Shown here piece by piece: positions 1-16,287 of a stretch of DNA of 64,000 nt. Position 1 is the first letter of the stretch, and each line of letters starts with the position of its first letter. This DNA is from Cacajao melanocephalus (lineage: Eukaryota > Chordata > Mammalia > Primates > Pitheciidae), in assembly GCA_963573385.1 (NCBI GenBank), contig CAUYLG010070618.1:37943-101942 (forward strand). Direction: 5' to 3'. Under the pieces are notes generated by a model. That model was not told the origin of the DNA, did not search any database, and saw only the letters and a program-made list of their open reading frames with translations. A program made the translations under genes and the position numbers.

Positions 1-211
1 ATAATTGACCTCAAAAAGAAGATAAATGAATAAGCTGTCCAGAGCTCATGATTAGAATCCACTTTCCAGTCTCATTATATTAGTATTTTTCAATTCAGTG
101 ATTTTCTCATTCTTTTTATCTTCTTTCACAATCTGTTATGCCTTCCACCCTGTTTTTGTATCAGCAAGGCCAAGCTAGTTTCATTCTGCATTTCAAGATC
201 AGAAGGTTTAA

Positions 212-245
212 CTTATGATCTTTTAATACTTATGATCTTTTAATA
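212..245. repeat. 17-bp tandem duplication
   Basis: Two perfect adjacent copies of cttatgatcttttaata, at 212-228 and 229-245. Confidence 0.9.
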
Positions 246-1989
246 CTTTTATATGAATAATTTAATATAGTTTTCATTTTAGGACAAACTAGATAACTAG
301 TATTTTTGAAAAAAGTGTGAAATGCTCTTGGTTTCATAAAATCATAAGTAACATCGGCATACAGCATATAATATTTCGATAAATTTATGCTTTACAATTT
401 TGCAAATTTTGCCCTATCTACTTCACAGTCATTTTCTTTACTGAATCGAGATTTAATAATATTTAACTTGATTTTATATTTAGTAAAAATAAAAATAAAA
501 AACATTTGGTAATGTGGACAAAATTACGCAGAATTTATAATCCCATAGTTTTTGCTGCCACTGTAGCAACAGAATTTCTATTTTTTTTTAATTCTTTCAT
601 AGAAAGGAGGTAAATGAAAAGTACTTTCATTGCGCTTTTGATCTTATTTGAAAACAAATATAAAATAGTTATCATTATTATAGACACCATTTAATTATCA
701 AGACAACGGTTTGATTGTATATTACTCAGAACTGAAGTGACTAAACCAAGCGCTTCTTCAGCCAACTTCTAAGAATGCACAAGTAGCTTTCATGAAAGTA
801 ATGGAGAGCTGTCCATCACTACTTTCTTTCCATATCTTAGGAGAGAATCCCCAGAGTCTCAGAAAGGAGAAGAGTCCTGTTTTAAAAATTCCTCCTTGAA
901 GTTTTTGAAGAATGCAGGACTTGATTTGTCCCTGCATTTCTGAGAAGGGGCATAGCTTCAGGGAATAAAAGGGGACTGTGAAGAATTAAAGCAGAATCAT
1001 TTCGCTCTTGGGAACTTAGATTGATAACCTCAGACATGTTATCTTTCCTTAGCTTTTTTCCCCACCCCAATTTACAATCTCTGAATGAGATAAAACTTGA
1101 GCTTGCTCTACTCAAGCAAAGTTTTGCAAAACAATAGGTGACCTACACACACAAAGTGTGTCTTGAGGGAGTCTAGCACAAGGGCCAATGAGGCTAATGG
1201 TATCCAATGGCTTTAATTTCTGTCTTTTTTTTTTTTTTTGTATCCTATGAGTAATCCCAGTAACACTCAAGCACTGTTGCAAAGTGGAAGATTTCAATTA
1301 TTGGTGTGCACTTTTTCATTTAGAGCCTCATAACTGGAAAGTCAAATTGTCAGTATTTTATTCAAGTTATATAACATGATGTTTTATATTAATAATAACA
1401 ATCCAAGACACTTTATGACTTTCTGACTCATTATGGCCACCTAAATTATGTTCATTATAGCTTTATTATGAAGTGAATTTAATTGCATTATGAATGTCTG
1501 AACACTGCTAATTGATTGCTATATATAGAAACTAGAAAGAATCTAAAATATTACATTAATTTGAACATCTCGTTTATGGACTCTTCCAAATAAAAGCAAC
1601 TTAATGGAAGTTAGTGTTAGGACAAATTTGTAAATAAACTGAAGTAAATGTGTTTATCATTATGTAAATGACAGTACTCTGCATATTATATTTGCAACAT
1701 ATTTTGATTTGAGTTTGTATCAAACCATAGGATTATTTAAAATTTAGCAAGAAATGATAAAAGAATTGAGCTATTGTGGAGGAGGATTATATGATAGACT
1801 CCTAATGTTAATGGAAATCATGGGGTATTCTGTTTTGAGTTGTACAGGATTATAGATGTAAGTCAAATCCCATTTAAAATATGTTTTTTATCTGTCCATT
1901 AATACCTTAATCACAGGATATGTTTTTCTATGAAAATGTCAATTAAAAGCAGTTGTGTTTAAGGTAAGTAGATGTCTTAGGCTTTCTAG

Positions 1990-4565
<2,576 letters not shown>

Positions 4566-4650
4566 AGGAAGAGAGAGAGAGAGATATAATAGATAGATTG
4601 ATCATTAGATAGGTAGATAGATAGAGAGATAGAGAGAGAGATAGATATGG
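4566..4650. repeat. (GATA)n/(GA)n microsatellite, impure
   Basis: Runs of gagaga and gata interleaved over about 85 bp, interrupted by short non-repeat stretches. Confidence 0.85.
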
Positions 4651-5489
4651 TATATGGATATATAGCCTTGATTTGAAAGAAGCTGAGAAATGTTTTTGCA
4701 AATAATTTGTGTCTCAAGAATTTGAGGATTTTACCAATGAACTTCTTCACCTAATGATTACAAGATGGTCTATAACTGACTAAACTAGCAATTTGTGATC
4801 TACGGGTACTGTGATGATTTTCAGCACCCAGAGTATTTTTGTAATAAGAATAAAATATCACAAAGACTAAATATATTAAAAAGAGAAGCAAGAATTGTGT
4901 TTGAGGTTTAGGCTCTTCATAAATCTGAAGCCTCTTTATGGTCTATTAATTGAGTGATTTAGAGTTGGAGAAATTATGACAGAAGAGTAAGAAAACTCAA
5001 GGCAAAATTCCCAAATGGAGATCAACAAACTAGTTTATCTCATGCATCTTGATTTGGGTGATATTTTTTCCCCTTTCAGTTTCTCTCTACACTTACAGTG
5101 ACTTCTTAATCATGAAAGACATCATTAATAGCTTCTAATTAATTGTTTTGACTGGAAAATTTACCACTTTGGCAGAACACAGCAGTTTGACACAAATGTT
5201 TTGACATAATGTTCAGAACATTATAGGGAATTTTCTTGCTAGAAAAATGGAGGGCTAAATTGTAAGCATCAACAGAATTATTTTTAAAACTTCTGCTTGC
5301 CATCGTATGGATATAAACACTGGTTTTTTTCTAGCCTTCAGATAGGACAAGTTTATTTTAAGGAACTATAACTCAAGGTCTGATTCTTAGAAGCACTATG
5401 TGATTCTGTAGTGAATATCTGTGGTCAGTTAGCCAGGATTCATTTTCTGTGTGAATGACCATTTAGAGCATGTCAAGTATTGATGGAAG

Positions 5490-6005
5490 GTGGAGTATCA
5501 GGAACCTCCATGCTTTGCTGGTGGAAGTGTAAATTGATATGCTCATTTCAGATAAAAATCTGAAAATACCTATATTGTTGAATATGTACCTATTCTAAAA
5601 CTCCAATTTCATCTGGATAAACTGTTTCACATGCATACAATTAGACATGTAGAAGAGTGTTTGTAGCAGCATCTTTTAAATGACATAGAAAGTAGAAACA
5701 TCACAAATGGCCCATCTGCCTAAATGATGATCTCTTCACATCATGAAATGTTCCAGTGCCTAGAAAGTGCTCATGAACAAGTCACAGAAACCTCATTGTG
5801 AGACTTAAACATCACATCACCCAAAATACATACATGAACGTCAAAAATATAAAACTAAGCAATATATTATTTAGGAATAAAAATATATGTAGTAAAACTG
5901 AAGAAATTTCAAAGAATGATAAACAAAAAAATCAAATGCTGGTTACCTCTGGAGATGCAATTGGGAGGCGCGATGAAGAAGGGATACACAGAGATTTTTA
6001 AAGTT
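5490..6005 (+). mobile_element. Old L1 (L1M or HAL1) 3' fragment
   Basis: Order and wording follow the end of L1 ORF2 and the 3' region: tgctggtggaagtgtaaatt, then gtagcagcatctttt, then a degenerate tract recalling cccaaatgtccatcaacag. It is heavily mutated and has no usable frame. Confidence 0.6.
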
Positions 6006-6043
6006 ATCAATAACATACTATTTCTTAAGCCAGGTGCTTGAAG

Positions 6044-6106
6044 GATGTGTGTGTGTGGGCATGTGTGTGTGCATGCGGGCATGTGTGTGTGCATGCATGC
6101 ATGTGT
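6044..6106. repeat. (TG)n/(TGCA)n microsatellite
   Basis: Alternating tgtgtgtg and gcatgcatg blocks, purine/pyrimidine alternating and therefore potentially Z-DNA forming. Confidence 0.85.
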
Positions 6107-6670
6107 GAATATATTGTGTAAACCTTTTTTGAATGAAATAAATTAGGATGTAGAAAGACTTTACCATTGTTCATCTCTGATTCTTTTTACCTGTGTAACT
6201 ACCATTGAGTTTCTGAGCTACTGTTGGTTGTTTGTAGTACTTGCTGCTGCTTACGGACCTGCTAACAAGTCAGTTTCATGTTTCATATTGTGCTAAGTGA
6301 TGTCAGAAAGGCATAGAAGGCAGAGTTCTAAAATGAAGAAGGAAATACATTTTGATAATGTGGTCACCTTAACAAAATACATCCAGATTATTTTTTAGCA
6401 CTATCCCTTCATTAAAATACCACCCTCATCCTCTTATTGTCCACCACTAGTGAGTGGAAACATGGATACCAGTAGTCACTATGAAGGCTTGTCAGACATT
6501 GTGAGGAAGAGAGAGGGCTTCATAAAGAGATATTAACAAATTGTCTGCTTACACCAGCCTTCAGTTATTTATTATAAAGGTGAATGTGGAAAGGACTATA
6601 GTGTTGTCACTAGTCCATCATGATGCCATTTACACTAAGAAGACATGACTTTTATATATTTTTCTTTAAT

Positions 6671-6683
6671 AAAAGTGACTTCT
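6671..6683 (+). repeat. Target-site duplication, copy 1 of 3
   Basis: aaaagtgacttct directly before the first Alu. Identical copies lie at 6991-7003 and 7306-7318. Confidence 0.9.
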
Positions 6684-7305
<622 letters not shown>

Positions 7306-7309
<4 letters not shown>

Positions 7310-7318
7310 GTGACTTCT
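7306..7318 (+). repeat. Target-site duplication, copy 3 of 3
   Basis: aaaagtgacttct after the second Alu tail. It continues into atgagcaaaag, presumably the original right flank. Confidence 0.9.
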
Positions 7319-7461
7319 ATGAGCAAAAGCTGTAAATTGTGTCAAGAGCAATCATTTCAACTTTGCAAGTCATCTCATTGATTTTTTTACAGACAAATAG
7401 GAGAGGTAGTAGACCTGGGATCCATATAACTTGAACTATTGATAAATACTGTCATCTATGT

Positions 7462-7490
7462 GTCTATCCATCTATCTATCTATCTATCTA
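7462..7490. repeat. (TATC)n microsatellite
   Basis: tatcca followed by repeated tatctatc units, about 29 bp. Confidence 0.85.
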
Positions 7491-9154
7491 AAATCTTTCT
7501 TTCTGTGGGTCATGACTTTGAAAAGAAAGTCTGACTTTTAGTCTATAGTAAGACCAGAATATTTTCATCAAGAGATACCCACCTATGTCTTCTACACAGA
7601 CTGGTGCTTTTGCTTGAAGAGCCTCTGAAGTGACTCATTCCCAACTAAGCAGCTTTGCATTAACAATGTGTGCCTAGAAAGCAACAGACAAAGTCAATTT
7701 TCAATAAATGTGGTTGATGCACTATAAGGAAAAGTGTTATCACCAAATTTAATGAAATAGAGGCTATAAAATGACTGTTCAAAGCATTCTCTGATCACAA
7801 TGGAAAACCATTCTGAATAATTTACCATGGATTCAATTTACAAGAGAAATAGTATTATATTTAGCTGTTTGCTTTTGAGAAAGAATTGAAAATACAAATA
7901 CCACCTGTTTGAGTTATCACCTGAGTTGGTTTTGTTCTTTCTGTGGTGGTTTTTGGATTGGAGTTAATTTTTGGGGAGCAATCCAGAAATGAACACAATC
8001 ACAAAAAAGGCCTTAGGCGAATGAAAGTTTTTTTGTAGTTCATCTGTGATTAGTGTATTCACTTCTGTAACTAATGATTATTCAGTGTAGATTACTCCAA
8101 TAATATACAGCATTATGAAACATTGGTAAGCCTTTTGAAATTATCAATGATGCTTCTATGCTTACTTTTAAATATGCATAATCTATGCCATCGGTCTTAT
8201 AATGATATTTTGAGCATTATATTATATATGATAAATAAATAATTTCATGATAAAAATGTAAGAAAATGATATTGGGACTAGGAACCATAATAACAAAAAT
8301 AGCTGATTAAAATAATTAAAATGATGAAAATGCATGAATCTTACCATGGTTCAGATACTGTGCTAAGCACTAGAAATTACAAGAGTATAAGGAAGTCCAG
8401 GTGTCAGTAGAAAAAAGAACATTTTCACCTCTAGAATAGCATATGGAATGTATCACAGTAGGAGTCTCCAGTAGTAAGAAAGTTCTGCTTTGATTAAAAC
8501 AATTTGATTGTATTGATTTAAACAATTTAAATTTTTCTTGTTAATTTTAAGTTCGCTTGCAAAATGTATAGCCTAGGTGTATACATTTGGAAGATTGCTA
8601 AGAGGAGAGTATAAACCAAGGAAAATGAAGCTATTTATTTTCAATGAATTAAAGGCTACTTGTGTGCTCTTTTTCTTTTGTAGCTTGTATATGTTTCCAG
8701 TAACCTATGCCTCCGTTATATTACTTTATGATAAAATTATTCTATCTATAGGAATCCCATTAAAACAAGCACCTGTCTCTCCATTGAATCTGATTCTGAA
8801 GTTTTATTCATATTGAAAGAAGTTAGGGATTCCATAACCCTATCTAAATGTACGATAGCTAGAAAAACTTTTGGAACCATAGTTCTGACTATATTGTACC
8901 TATCAAATATAATCTTCTGACTCCTACAATCTGAGCTAGGTGGTTATGATAATGCAACCTTCATCTGACCCAAATGTTGACTCCTGTAAAAACAGAGCCA
9001 TTATAGAGATTTAGCTCAGTCCTGATCAGTAAACATTTGTTTTTTGTATTTTGTATGTCAAGTACTGTTGGTTAACTTCTTGAGATACAAATACTAAGCA
9101 AGTCACAGCATTTGCAAGTAATAATTAGGAAGAGTGAAATAGAAGAAAATAATG
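7491..9154. other. Unassigned intronic DNA
   Basis: AT-rich sequence. Around 8340-8400 a short stretch (gatactgtgctaagcact) resembles the L2/MIR 'gcactgtgctaagcac' signature but is too short to assign firmly. No gene is seen. Confidence 0.5.
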
Positions 9155-9480
9155 TCAATATATAATGAATATGTAATGAACATTTATTATACAATAAATG
9201 CTTTGGGAACTGAGAAGAGAGGTACCTAGCTTAATTGGGTTGGCAGGGAAGGGGGGGCGCAAGTAAACTTTCCTTGAGCCATGTGTTAAAGGTTGCATAG
9301 GTGTTGGGCAGGTGAGGAAGATGCCTAGCATAGTGAAGGATGTTTTAGGCAGAGGTAGTAACAGAGCAGAAGTGCAGAGGTGTGAAACCAAATGATGTGT
9401 TAGGAAGCTAAAAGCACCTGGTATTCTTGAGGCATAAAGTACAAAGCAATGAATTGCAGGAGACAAGGATAGAGACCTAA
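9155..9480 (-). mobile_element. L2 fragment, antisense
   Basis: Degenerate match to the reverse complement of the L2 3' region: gatgttttaggcagag, aacagagcagaagtgcagag, then the gtgtgttaggaag area. The 153-residue minus-strand frame at 9155-9616 lies over this element and is not a separate gene. Confidence 0.55.
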
Positions 9481-9589
9481 ACTGAATCCTTGAATGAAAA
9501 ACATCTATTTCACTAATGATTTTGTGCTTGTCTATTATGCCTACATAATTAAAAAAAAAAAAAACCTTGGATAGAAGCATTCCAATACT

Positions 9590-10640
9590 TCTGAGGGACA
9601 AACATGGGCTGAGCACCTATTATGTGCAAGGCACTTCTCCATAAGAAACAGGAAAGAACAATGAATGACATTGTCCTTGAGGAATTCACAGTCTATCCAG
9701 AAGAGAGAGAGTATGAAAGGTCCAAGTGTAGTGCAAATAATCAGGGTAATGGACATATGGATAAAATACTATATGGACCAAGAGAAATGCATGTTTTCCT
9801 TTACCTTTGGAAATGGGAGAAGGCATCTTAGAATACAGAATCATCAGATGTGGACCTAAAAATAAATAGCATCTCCTAGAGGGAAAAAAAGAGGTACAGC
9901 TTTCTTGCCAAAGGCCTAGCATGTGCAAAGGCATAAATCATGAAAGGTTATAGTTGTTGGAGATGAGACCAGGAGGCAGATTTGAACCATATCATGTGGG
10001 CCTATTATTTTTAAGTTAAGGAATTTGAAAGGCATCACACGAGGCACAGACCACCAGTCAAGACTTTTTTAAAAGACAAATATGTATAGATTATCTTTTA
10101 CTTAAGAAAGATGGGCATGGAGCTGATATACTGGCTGAAAGGAGACAGATTGATGGCAGGTGCTGAGATGGGAAGCTGTTGCAATTGACCAGACAAGGGG
10201 TGATGAGAGCTGAGTCAAAGCAGCATCGAGCAGAATGGAGAGCACATCTGGAGAGACTGCAGAGACTCTCCAGCTCAGCAGCCACAGTGCATCTTTTAGG
10301 GCCCTGTCCCCAGCGCCAGGGATGGAACTGTTGAGGAACAGTTGTCTGCCTGCTGACTGATTCGAATATTACCAACATATGGATATTTGTTGGCAAAGGA
10401 TAGTAACATTTAGCTCAAAAAAGAAGAATCAGGATCAGATGAAACATCAGAGACTGTACACATTTAAAGAGCATTCCAAAAACGAAGACAAATGATGGGA
10501 ACCAGCAAAGCATGTCATCCTGAACGTAAAAGGAGATAGAATTAAAGAAATAGACTAATCAATAGCATCAACCGTGGCAGACAGTTAAGTGGAAAGGGCA
10601 GAGAAAACAAACCTTAAGATCCGGCCTTTAGGATGTTACT
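9590..10640 (-). mobile_element. L2 fragments, antisense
   Basis: Begins with the L2 signature gagcacctattatgtgcaag and continues through ttgaggaattcacagtctat, catgtgcaaaggcataaa, and gaagctgttgcaattgacca. The blocks are in the order expected of an antisense L2 copy, with gaps and insertions, and are degraded. Confidence 0.6.
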
Positions 10641-10978
10641 GATTTTAGCAAACGCAGATTGACTTAAGTAGTTTAAATCGTTGAGAAGTTAACTAGTCTT
10701 CCCTACACATTCTAGAACAGGGTGTGCAAAGCTTAGTTCATGGACTGGTGCATGTCCATAAATAGGATATTACTGTTTTGCAATAAGATACAAAAACTGA
10801 AAGTTAAAAAAAAAAGCTTTATAGCAATTTCACATTTCTCTGACACCACCAGTGGGACTTTTCCTAGGATGCTGAATTTGCATGGTGAATTTTCTATGGT
10901 GTAAGCTGCATATTAGTTGTACTCCATAGGATCAGGTATATCAGGTCATGATATATTGGTTTTTAATTCTGTTTTAAT

Positions 10979-11088
10979 TGTGGTATATCACATTTATTGT
11001 GGTGTATCTGTTTATGTGCTGTATCACATTTATTCTGTTTATGTGGTATATCATATTTATTGTGAATGTAAACTGTGGTGTATCACTT
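10979..11088. repeat. Degenerate tandem repeat, unit about 20-30 bp
   Basis: Recurring gtggtatatcacatttattg-like units at 10980, 11010, 11040 and 11075, ending where the duplicated segment at 11089 begins. Confidence 0.6.
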
Positions 11089-11282
11089 TGCACAGCAGTC
11101 ACACCATAATCACTTATACATGTACATACAAGTGATGAGAGTAGGCAAGGTATGTGATACCATGGGCCCAACTTGAAAGTTTGGAGGATATCTCTTTTAT
11201 TGTCCTGTCTTCAGAGATTCAATGTTACAAAAAAATTCCCTGGTACATTATCAGTGCACTATAGAGGTTTATGAGCCAAGAT
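11089..11282 (+). repeat. Local duplicated segment, copy 1 (194 bp)
   Basis: Aligns by eye with 12524-12713: about 17 mismatches over 190 aligned positions plus one 4-bp indel. It starts at tgcacagcagtcacac and ends at gagccaagat, directly abutting an L1 fragment. Confidence 0.88.
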
Positions 11283-11670
11283 CTTGCATATGTTAAACCA
11301 CCCCTGCATCCCTGGTATGAAACCTACTTGATCATGGTAGATTACCTTTTTGATATGTTGTTGGATTTGGTTAGCTGGTATTTTGTTAAGGATTTTAGCA
11401 TCTATGTTCATCAGGGATATGGGTCTGTAGTTTTCTTTTTTGGTTGTGTCCTTCCCTGGTTTTGGTTAGGGTGATGCTGGCTTCATAGAATAAATTAGGG
11501 AGGGTTTCTTCTTTCTCTATCTTGGGGAATAATGACAAAAGGATTAGTACCAATTCTTCTTTGAATGTCTGGTAGAATTCTGCTGTGAATCTATTTTGAA
11601 TCTGTTTAGTCCTGGATTTTTTTTTGTTGGTAATTTTTAAATTACCCTTTCAATCTCACTGCTTGTTATT
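11283..11670 (-). mobile_element. L1 ORF2 fragment, antisense arm
   Basis: Reverse-complement L1 ORF2: tgatcatggtagattacctt, gttcatcagggatatgggtc, gtgatgctggcttcatagaa and gtctggtagaattctgctgt are all in the expected order. Joined head to head with a sense fragment at about 11671. Confidence 0.85.
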
Positions 11671-11985
11671 GAAGCTGGTTTCTTTGAAAAGATAAATAAA
11701 ATTGATAGACCATTAGCAAGATTAACTAAGAAAAGAAGAGAGAAAATCCACATAACCTCATTAAGAAATGAAACAGGAGCTATTACAGCTGACACCACTG
11801 AAATACAAAAGATCATTCAAGGCTCCTATGAACACCTTTACACACATTAAACTAGAAAACCGAGAAGAGATGGATATATTCCTGGAAAAATACAACCCTC
11901 TTAGCTTAAATCAGGGAGAATTAGATACCCTGAACAGGTCATGAAATATTGGGAGAAATCAATCAACCAAGGATTGTTCAGATAA
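11671..11985 (+). mobile_element. L1 ORF2 fragment, sense arm
   Basis: Sense L1 ORF2: gaagctggtttctttgaaaa, aaaattgatagaccattagc and ataaac-like aaactagaaaaccgagaaga. In L1 this lies upstream of the antisense arm. Its right edge is unclear, between 11940 and 11985. Confidence 0.8.
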
Positions 11986-12523
11986 TTTGAACTCCAAACA
12001 GATAATGTACTATTCTAGAATAATGCTAAAAACAGAAAACTAATGAACATATTTTGATTGATTTTGTTGATATGCTTGGGATTTATCTTTCCTGTGTTCA
12101 GCTCCTATTTTTGTAACTTCCTACCCTAGAAGTTTTTCCTTGGGGCATATTCTGGGTGTTTACAACCATGATGAGCTTTCAGAAAACCCATTTTGATTGG
12201 CATGTGTACTATTTGCCTATCCCCCTCAAATACGAGGACTTCCCTGGAGCTAGGGAAAATGTGTGCTACAAACAGACGAGACATCTTTGTTACTAATGGG
12301 GAACATCCACTGGTGAAATGTGCCAATTAAGGTACGGCACAAATGAAAAAGACCCAAGGATAAAACTCCAGTGCTATAACTCGGAGAATGCTGCTTGTAA
12401 AACAGCTTTCTGAAGAAAAACGAACCTGACAGTTTATCCCAGTCTCAATGCTGCCCATTTTTGGACATTTATCTCTGAATGCAGTTATGCTCTTCCTACT
12501 AGAAGATTCTGTGAAACAAGGTG
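11986..12523. other. Unassigned DNA between L1 block and duplicate copy 2
   Basis: No family recognised. The short minus-strand frame at 12126-12326 looks like chance. Confidence 0.5.
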
Positions 12524-12713
12524 TGCACAGCAGTCACACCGTAATCACTTACACATGTACAAGTGAGGAGGGTAGGCAAGGTGTGAGATACCATTGGCCC
12601 AACTTGGAAGTTTGGAGGATTTCTCTTTTATTGTCCCATCTTCAGAGATTCAATGTTACAAGGACATTCCCTAGTGCAATATCAGTGCACTATAGAGGTT
12701 TATGAGCCAAGAT
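12524..12713 (+). repeat. Local duplicated segment, copy 2 (190 bp)
   Basis: Same start and end motifs as 11089-11282. The flanks are unrelated, so the duplicated interval is sharply bounded at both edges. Confidence 0.88.
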
Positions 12714-14955
12714 ACACATCAAAAGAATTTTAATAAAGCTTGACAGATATATTGCCTTAATAGTGCTGACATAGTGAAGCGGGACTTATGTAGGGAGTAT
12801 GACATCCTAACATTTTTAAAAATGAGATATTAGGTCATACAGATATTTGTAAGAAAGAGGGAGGCATATTACTGCATTTTGTAGATTTCCTCCATTGTTA
12901 TCTTTGTCATTTCAAGCAAGGGTCATTCCCTTGCATGTGTTTGCATTATACCTCTTCGTCTTGATGAGTGATATTCAGCACAAACACAATGGGTCAATCC
13001 CAGATACTTAGAATATAGTAATCATACAACACAGTATTGAAACTCTACGTTTTTTGTGTCTAAATCAGATAACCAAAAGTGAAAATGGACAGTTCAGAGT
13101 GTCAGTAATAGGATAATGGTGACTCTGAGATTCAGATGTAAGTAAAAGTATAGCTGAAATCAATAGATACTGCAAGTTAACGTCAGGTGGCACTTAAGTG
13201 GCTTGCATAGACAGAATTTTTTAATTCATGTTTGCCCTTGCAGGGACATGCTGCATGTGAAAAACGCCGCTGTCATATTTAATACTGAACAGAAAACAGT
13301 GGATTTTCTATGGAAATTCTAACCTTTTCAGATCATAGTATCTGAAGAAGTGAGGAAAATCAACTTTTCTCTGTTAATTTTGTGTAGAATTTTGGCAATC
13401 AAAAAGTACATTCATTGAATATTTTAAACTTCCATAAATATATTAATTATGGAAACATGCATACTATTTTTATAGTAGGTACAAATATGAGTCTCTTCAT
13501 GCAGAAATATATTCATTCATAAATATTGGGTGTTAAAACTTTCATTTGTTCTTGCTTTCTAAAAACACATTCTCTTACTAAAAATGTACCAAGACATAAG
13601 GCAACATTTATTTCATTGTTTTTTAGTGAAAGTGGACAACATTTAGTAAGAAGTACCCAATTCTATAGTGCTTTAAAAATTAGCAGAGAAACAGGCATTC
13701 TGCAGAAGTCTTTGTTCTTTCCATCTTAGAATGTTGTTGCGCAAATTAGAGGCTAGGCCAAGGAGAATTCAACTGTGCTTGCAATAAAGCATTTTATTGG
13801 AAAGACAAAGCTTGTGATCTTCTGCTGCACTAGTAGAGAGAAGATAACTATATAAAATATTTATGCCCCATTTTCCATAAAATATCAAAAATATCTATTT
13901 TGGAATGCAGAAAAAAGTACCCTGACATTTTTGGCTAGGATGGAAGATAGAATCCAGATTGAAAGCCTTTTTTATTTGTGCAGATTTTTGTTTTACGTGT
14001 TAAAGTTATAGTACTTTCCCAGGAATAGTCTGTTATACTGAATATTTAGCAAATTATACAACCTTTTGCTCCCAACTGTTCAAGACTTCCCTCTTAATTG
14101 CTTGTGTTTGTCACTTGGGTTGTGACTGTGGGGTAGAGAACTGAAGAAATGAGATAATATTTCGAATCACCCAAGCCAAATGGACATTTATTTCCTTCAA
14201 ATTACTGAGAAGATTTAAATTGTTGCTCCAGCTTAAATCACCAGGATATTTATTTTTTGTTGGTGGTAAGAAAAATAATTTTACGTATCCTCATACGTTT
14301 TATTCTGATCCTAAAATCAATATGCATGTTCACTGAATTTTTTTGAAGATGCAGAAAAGTACAAAGAAGAAAATAAAATAATTCTAAATTCTCCATACAC
14401 AGAGATAATGAAATGTCAAAAGGGTGTGTTTCTAGTGTATCTCTAATATAATTTTATATTGTCAAATTATGTAAGGTGTTTGATATTAAGTTCTACTTTT
14501 ATTATTTCAACATATACATTTCTTTTTTTTTTTTTTTTAGTACTCCTATTTCTTAAAAATTTTCTTTTGCAACCTAAGGGATTTGCTTTCTGCCAATATA
14601 TCTGGGTATCATTTACAAAAAAATAATTCCCTAAACAGAAAATAGTTGGCTTGCATGTTTTTTTTTTTGCATGTGTGGGTGTACATGTGTGTGGCATGTT
14701 TAGCCTGACTCATTTTTCACTCTGAATTCCATGGGACACGAAAGCTCTGTGGCTCTCTTATCATGTATTTAATTGCTGGAATTTACTGATTGGTTTATAT
14801 ATCCTCCATATAGTTCCTTAACTTAGAAACAGTTTTCATTCAAAAGGGGGAAAAAAAGATGGATATACAAAGGGGAAGTAAGGAGTGAGACTGACAGAAA
14901 AAATGTTTAGTGGACATCCATGAACAGTACTTTCCACTGGGCCCCAAATCTGAAT
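12714..14955. other. Unassigned intronic DNA
   Basis: AT-rich sequence with T runs at 14523-14538 and near 14660. No gene or repeat family recognised. Confidence 0.55.
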
Positions 14956-15100
14956 CTATGTCAGATTGCAAACTGGTGGACCTTGGTCCAAACTGGCCCA
15001 CACACATATTTGATTTGGCATGAACTCTTTAAGATTTCAAGTAATGTTTTTAAATTGGGGGGACTGACATAAACTATGGATTTCTGCAGTTTCTTGGAAG
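14956..15100. mobile_element. Possible ancient hAT/MER DNA-transposon remnant
   Basis: gtggaccttggtccaaactg, then ggcccacacacatatttgat and a T-rich middle, recalls MER elements of the 'rCTGGCCCrCArATrTGTTT' type. Very diverged and without clear termini. Confidence 0.35.
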
Positions 15101-15501
15101 ACACAACCCTGAGCGTGCAATTGCATAGCAAAGATCAGCTGGAGTTAATTAGTGTTTAGACTGAGCTTGTTTTTGCCTTAGCATCTGTGTTCTGATCACT
15201 CCTGGAGTTGGCCTGATCTGAATTCAGTGTTAGTTGCTATTTAGCTCCGTGCTTAACTGTTTTGTTTATAATAAATAAATATTTTTCGGTACCTATTTTT
15301 TTAACCAGAAGTGAAAAAGTGTAATCCAAATAAGCTATGTGTAAAGAAAAATAATGTTTTTTTGTTTTCTTTTGGAAGTACACAATATTCTAAATATTCA
15401 ATATACAAATAGCATCTATGGTTAAAGAACATACTCAGTGAACTTCACTCACACTTAATGTTTGTATCTCTAGCCTGTGAACTTGCAAAGTCTCCTTTAA
15501 G

Positions 15502-15801
<300 letters not shown>

Positions 15802-15877
15802 CTTTAAGGTTTATATTGGTCTTCATTTGAGGTAAACACTATTTCTTAATGAAATGAAAGAAAACCAATTGATAAGG

Positions 15878-15897
15878 AAAAAAAAAAAAAAAAAAAA
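15878..15897. repeat. Poly-A run
   Basis: Twenty consecutive A with no recognisable element body directly upstream. Confidence 0.9.
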
Positions 15898-16287
15898 CTA
15901 CTATTCCTGATATTGGGACCAGGGAAAAATTCTCCCTTCCATTAATGCCCTAAAGAACATCCTCATACTATATACAACTAGACATTGAAGCTAAAATGTA
16001 CCAAAATTTATAGCAAGCACAGGTTTAAAATTTTTCCTATTAATGCCATTGTAACATCATCCGCATTTTGAAAATTATCTTCCTGTTCAATGTAATGCAA
16101 GCTAAGAAATGAGTACTCTGAAGTTAAACGTATGAGATCGGTATGGTTATCATTCCACTTATTAGTTAAGAAACCTAAAGCAGAATGACACAGAGTCTAT
16201 GCTGTAATATTCCACACTGCTTCACAGACAGTTGAATTTTTGGTCTTTAAATAAAGCAACCTAATATGAAACTCCTTGGTCTATGGT

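Noticed and set aside
9155..9616. 153-codon minus-strand frame
   Set aside because: Lies on the sense strand of a degraded L2 and adjoining intron; low-complexity ends and no motif of a known protein.
12126..12326. Possible processed pseudogene before duplicate copy 2
   Set aside because: Translation in all likely frames gave nothing I recognise; no poly-A tail or target-site duplication.
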